The notes under the pieces are model-generated. The model ran no database searches, was not told where the DNA came from, and saw only the letters and a list, made by a program, of their open reading frames with translations. Positions 6,009-7,759 of a stretch of DNA of 7,759 nucleotides are shown here, one piece after another. This stretch comes from JAIVGV01 sp031425275. GTDB taxonomy: Bacteria > Acidobacteriota > Blastocatellia > Pyrinomonadales > Pyrinomonadaceae. The position numbers and the translations under genes are program-made. The DNA lies in contig JANPJA010000153.1 in assembly GCA_031425275.1 (NCBI GenBank), positions 1 to 7,759 on the forward strand. Direction: 5' to 3'. Each line of letters opens with the position of its first letter. Position 1 is the first letter of the stretch.

Positions 6009-7114
6009 TAGCTTCGCAGCGGCTTGCCGTCGGCCGTGATCGAATTGAGCTTGGCCTCGGCGCGTTTGACGACATCGGCCGGCAGCGGCGCGTAGGGGTA
6101 GAGCGGGTCTTTCGTGACGGCCTGCCCGTCGTGGATCGCCCACCAGAGGAAATCGACGAGGGCCTTGCCCTGCGCCGCGTTCGTCTGATTCTTGTAGATG
6201 AGAATGTAGGTGTAGGCCGAGATGGGGTAGGCAGCCGCGCCGGCCGCGTCGGTGATCGAGACGCGCAAATCATCGGGCGTCTGGGTTTCGGCCGCCGCCG
6301 CCGTCACGGCTTCGAGCGTCGGCTTGACGAAGCTGCCGGCCTTGTTCTTGAGGGCCGCGACGGGCAGCTTCTTCTGCACGGCGTAGGCCAACTCGATGTA
6401 GCCGAGCGCGTTCGTGGTCTGGCTGATCGCGGCCGTGACGCCCTCGTTCCCTTTGGCGCGCTGACCCACGGGCCAATTCACGGACGTTCCCGTCCCGACC
6501 TTCTCCTTCCACTCCGGGCTGACCTTCGACAAGTATTCGGTGAAGACGGCGGTAGTCCCGCTGCCGTCGGCGCGCGCCGACACGGCAATGTTAGTCGAGG
6601 GGAGTTGCGCGCCGGGGTTGTCGGCCTTGATCCGCGCGTCGTCCCACTTCGTGATCTTGCCGAGGTAGATGTCGGCGACCACGTCGGGAGAGAATTTAAG
6701 TTCCGGGTTGCCGGGCAAATTGTAGGTGATAACGACCGCGCCGAGTACCGTCGGGACGTGCAACAACTCGCCGCCCTTGGCCGCCTTCAACTCGTCGTCG
6801 CTCATCGGCTTGTCGCTCGCGCCGAAGGCGACGGTGTTGCCGGAAATATCCTTAATACCTTGTCCCGATCCCGCAGATTGATAATCAATCTGGACGTTCG
6901 GGTGGGCTTTGCTGTATTCGCTCACCCATTTCTGATAGATCGGGGCGGGGAAGGTCGCGCCCGTGCCCTGTAAGCGCACGTTGCCGCCGGCATCCGCGCT
7001 GCCGCCCTTGCCAATCGGCTCCGTCCCGCCGCCGTTGCACCCGAAGGCAAGCACACTGAGGGCGGCCAGCACGAGCGCGGGCGCGGCGCGCTTTAATCTA
7101 TTTTGAAAAGTCAT
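6008..7114 (-). CDS. pstS: Phosphate-binding lipoprotein PstS
   Basis: This 368-residue periplasmic or surface-anchored protein binds phosphate and delivers it to PstC/PstA. The N-terminus has basic residues, a hydrophobic core (about 10-24) and Cys26 followed by a Gly-rich linker, which reads as a lipoprotein signal. The lipobox AFGC is not ideal at -3 and -2. The ligand loops are conserved: TGATFPAP (51-58), SAGSGQG (80-86), FGASD (97-101) and RADGSGTT (181-188). The lengths of signal plus mature protein are ordinary. The ATG at 7114 has AAGGAG nine bases upstream, the only textbook Shine-Dalgarno in the locus. The 150-bp AT-richer region before it most likely holds the Pho-controlled promoter for the whole pst-pho operon. 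The gene ends in the heptamer repeat that separates it from pstC. Confidence 0.96.
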   Translation of the reverse strand: MTFQNRLKRAAPALVLAALSVLAFGCNGGGTEPIGKGGSADAGGNVRLQGTGATFPAPIYQKWVSEYSKAHPNVQIDYQSAGSGQGIKDISGNTVAFGASDKPMSDDELKAAKGGELLHVPTVLGAVVITYNLPGNPELKFSPDVVADIYLGKITKWDDARIKADNPGAQLPSTNIAVSARADGSGTTAVFTEYLSKVSPEWKEKVGTGTSVNWPVGQRAKGNEGVTAAISQTTNALGYIELAYAVQKKLPVAALKNKAGSFVKPTLEAVTAAAAETQTPDDLRVSITDAAGAAAYPISAYTYILIYKNQTNAAQGKALVDFLWWAIHDGQAVTKDPLYPYAPLPADVVKRAEAKLNSITADGKPLRS

Positions 7115-7123
7115 TGAAGGGGT

Positions 7124-7129
7124 CTCCTT
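7124..7129 (-). promoter_or_regulatory. Shine-Dalgarno of pstS
   Basis: AAGGAG on the minus strand ends nine bases before the pstS ATG. It fixes the start and suggests strong initiation for the binding protein, which is usually needed in excess over the permease. Confidence 0.85.
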
Positions 7130-7147
7130 AAATTCGCAGGCTCAAAC

Positions 7148-7197
7148 GGTAACAGTCAAGATAAAGCAGTGATGTTACATCCGCCTGAACTTAGACT
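7148..7197 (-). promoter_or_regulatory. Candidate pstS promoter with weak Pho-box-like half-sites
   Basis: This stretch is much poorer in G and C than the genes. On the minus strand TGTAACA (7179-7173) and, eleven bases on, TGCTTTA (7168-7162) have the 7+4 spacing of Pho-box direct repeats, but they match the E. coli half-site TGTCATA only partly (5/7 and 4/7). A possible -10 is TATCTT (7163-7158, 4/6 to consensus), which would leave a leader of about 36 bases before the ATG. GTTAC (7153-7149) and GTAAC (7178-7174) also form a loose inverted pair. The position upstream of the first pst gene is the main support; the exact operator is not certain. Confidence 0.35.
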
Positions 7198-7230
7198 AAA
7201 AAATATTTCCCGCGCCGCGGCCCGGTCGGG
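7198..7230 (-). terminator. Possible terminator of the winged-helix gene
   Basis: On the minus strand a GC-rich segment (7230-7209) that can fold by pairing its CCCG and CGGG ends, with a short inner CCG/CGG stem, is followed after three A residues by TATTTTTT (about 7205-7198). It lies 34 bases beyond the stop codon of the upstream gene. The stem is imperfect, so partial read-through into pstS cannot be excluded. Confidence 0.35.
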
Positions 7231-7264
7231 GCGACTGCCGGTGGAGCCGTTCGGGTTTTGCGGG

Positions 7265-7648
7265 CTAAGACGAGACGCGCCGCTGGCGGGCGGGGTCGGC
7301 GGCGTCATCGCGCGGCGCGCGCGCGGGTTCCGCCGCGACCAGCAGACGATAGCCGACGTTGACCATCGTCTCGATCTGCATCCCGAAGGGGGTGAGCTTG
7401 TTGCGCAGGCGGTAGATGTGGACGTGCAAACTTTCGGCGTTGTAGGGCTTGCCGTCGCCCCATGCGTGACGCCAGAGTTCCTCGGCGCGGACGATCCGGG
7501 CCGCGTTCAGGACGAGACGCGAGAGCAGCAAAAACTCCGTGCGCGGAAATTTCAGCGGCTGCCCGTCCCACGCGACGTAGTAGTTATTGTGCTCGACCCG
7601 CAGGCGACCGTCGTCGTACACATCGTCCGCCAGTTCTTGTCCGTACAT
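7265..7648 (-). CDS. Orphan winged-helix DNA-binding protein, OmpR/PhoB output type
   Basis: From the chosen ATG this is a 127-residue protein consisting of little more than one winged-helix domain (about 10-103) of the kind found at the C-terminus of OmpR/PhoB response regulators. Key phrases are PLKFPRTEFLLLSRLVLNAARIVRAEELW, the recognition helix SLHVHIYRLRNKL and the wing IETMVNVGYRLL. The C-terminal 25 residues are low-complexity and polar. It resembles the output domain of the neighbouring PhoB in the helix and wing, but no receiver domain precedes it. The start is uncertain: an in-frame ATG at 7693 would add 15 residues but lies in a perfect hairpin, and the frame stays open to the window edge. 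ATG 7648 has at best a weak GGCGGG-type leader. It may be a one-component regulator or the remnant of a response regulator. Same-strand placement just before pstS suggests, but does not show, a link to phosphate control. Confidence 0.72.
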   Translation of the reverse strand: MYGQELADDVYDDGRLRVEHNNYYVAWDGQPLKFPRTEFLLLSRLVLNAARIVRAEELWRHAWGDGKPYNAESLHVHIYRLRNKLTPFGMQIETMVNVGYRLLVAAEPARAPRDDAADPARQRRVSS

Positions 7649-7678
7649 GATGCCCGCCGTCCCGTGTCGCTGTAGTCG

Positions 7679-7710
7679 GCCCGGTCGCCGCATGAGTGCG
7701 GCGACCGGGC
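7679..7710. repeat. Perfect 14-bp hairpin upstream of the winged-helix gene
   Basis: Bases 7679-7692 and 7697-7710 are perfect inverted copies (GCCCGGTCGCCGCA and its complement) with a four-base loop. The stem contains the alternative ATG at 7691-7693. No T-tract follows on the minus strand. It could be the terminator stem of a gene beyond the window, an operator for a dimeric regulator, or a leader structure. Bases 7711-7759 show nothing else I can assign. Confidence 0.7.
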
Positions 7711-7759
7711 GACGGTTGAGAACGAGGCCGCGGGGTGTGACGGGCGTGATGCCCGCCCG

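Noticed and set aside
7131..7159. Sigma-70 promoter using TTGACT at 7159-7154 as the -35
   Set aside because: The -35 match is good (5/6), but at spacings of 16-19 bases there is no acceptable -10, and transcription would start at or inside the Shine-Dalgarno.
7649..7759. C-terminal end of a receiver domain in frame upstream of the winged-helix protein
   Set aside because: The frame is open and reads a stretch like VAALMRRPG, which vaguely recalls the last receiver helix. However, it has no ITKPF-like motif and overlaps a perfect hairpin. Sequence beyond the window is needed to settle it.

Overview
The window carries one locus, read entirely on the minus strand: a complete Pho (phosphate-starvation) cluster. 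In transcription order it is an orphan winged-helix DNA-binding gene (3' part of the window, start uncertain), then pstS, pstC, pstA, pstB, phoU, phoB and phoR. All seven Pho genes are intact, with the expected catalytic or binding motifs. The DNA is GC-rich with strong third-position G/C bias. PstS has a Cys-containing lipoprotein-type signal peptide, PhoR is a membrane histidine kinase, and the gene order pstSCAB-phoU-phoBR is a common bacterial arrangement. The intergenic heptamer repeats (ATTGCGG and AGTTTTC types) and the CTCTGCG-type element resemble material I associate with Acidobacteriota (Blastocatellia-like) and other soil bacteria. That taxonomic guess is weak, and no ribosomal or marker gene is present to test it.

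Layout. 1-100: end of a repeat element with a strong hairpin, downstream of phoR. 101-1387: phoR. 1388-1625: gap filled with AGTTTTC heptads in inverted arms around a 25-bp tandem repeat. 1626-2336: phoB. 2337-2416: ATTGCGG-type heptad hairpin. 2417-3076: phoU. 3135-4864: pstB and pstA, 2 bp apart. 4903-5916: pstC. 5917-6008: a second ATTGCGG-type heptad hairpin. 6008-7114: pstS with a canonical Shine-Dalgarno. 7115-7264: AT-richer intergenic region with the probable pstS promoter and a possible terminator of the upstream gene. 7265-7648: orphan winged-helix protein. 7649-7759: no assignable gene; it holds a perfect 14-bp hairpin.

How the genes work together (family knowledge applied to what is seen). 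PstS captures phosphate outside the membrane, PstC and PstA form the channel, and PstB hydrolyses ATP. PhoU couples transporter state to PhoR so that kinase activity is restrained when phosphate is plentiful. When phosphate is scarce PhoR phosphorylates PhoB, which activates pst and other Pho genes. The orphan winged-helix protein has a PhoB/OmpR-type output domain and, in the visible sequence, no receiver, so a regulatory role here is plausible but unproven.

This is mostly a conventional housekeeping locus and I see no new defence or biosynthetic system. The unusual part is the intergenic DNA. Three gaps inside the cluster are built of heptameric repeats in inverted orientation, from two unrelated heptamer families. 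In two of them the predicted RNA stem would place the upstream stop codon next to the downstream start codon, and those downstream genes lack a Shine-Dalgarno.
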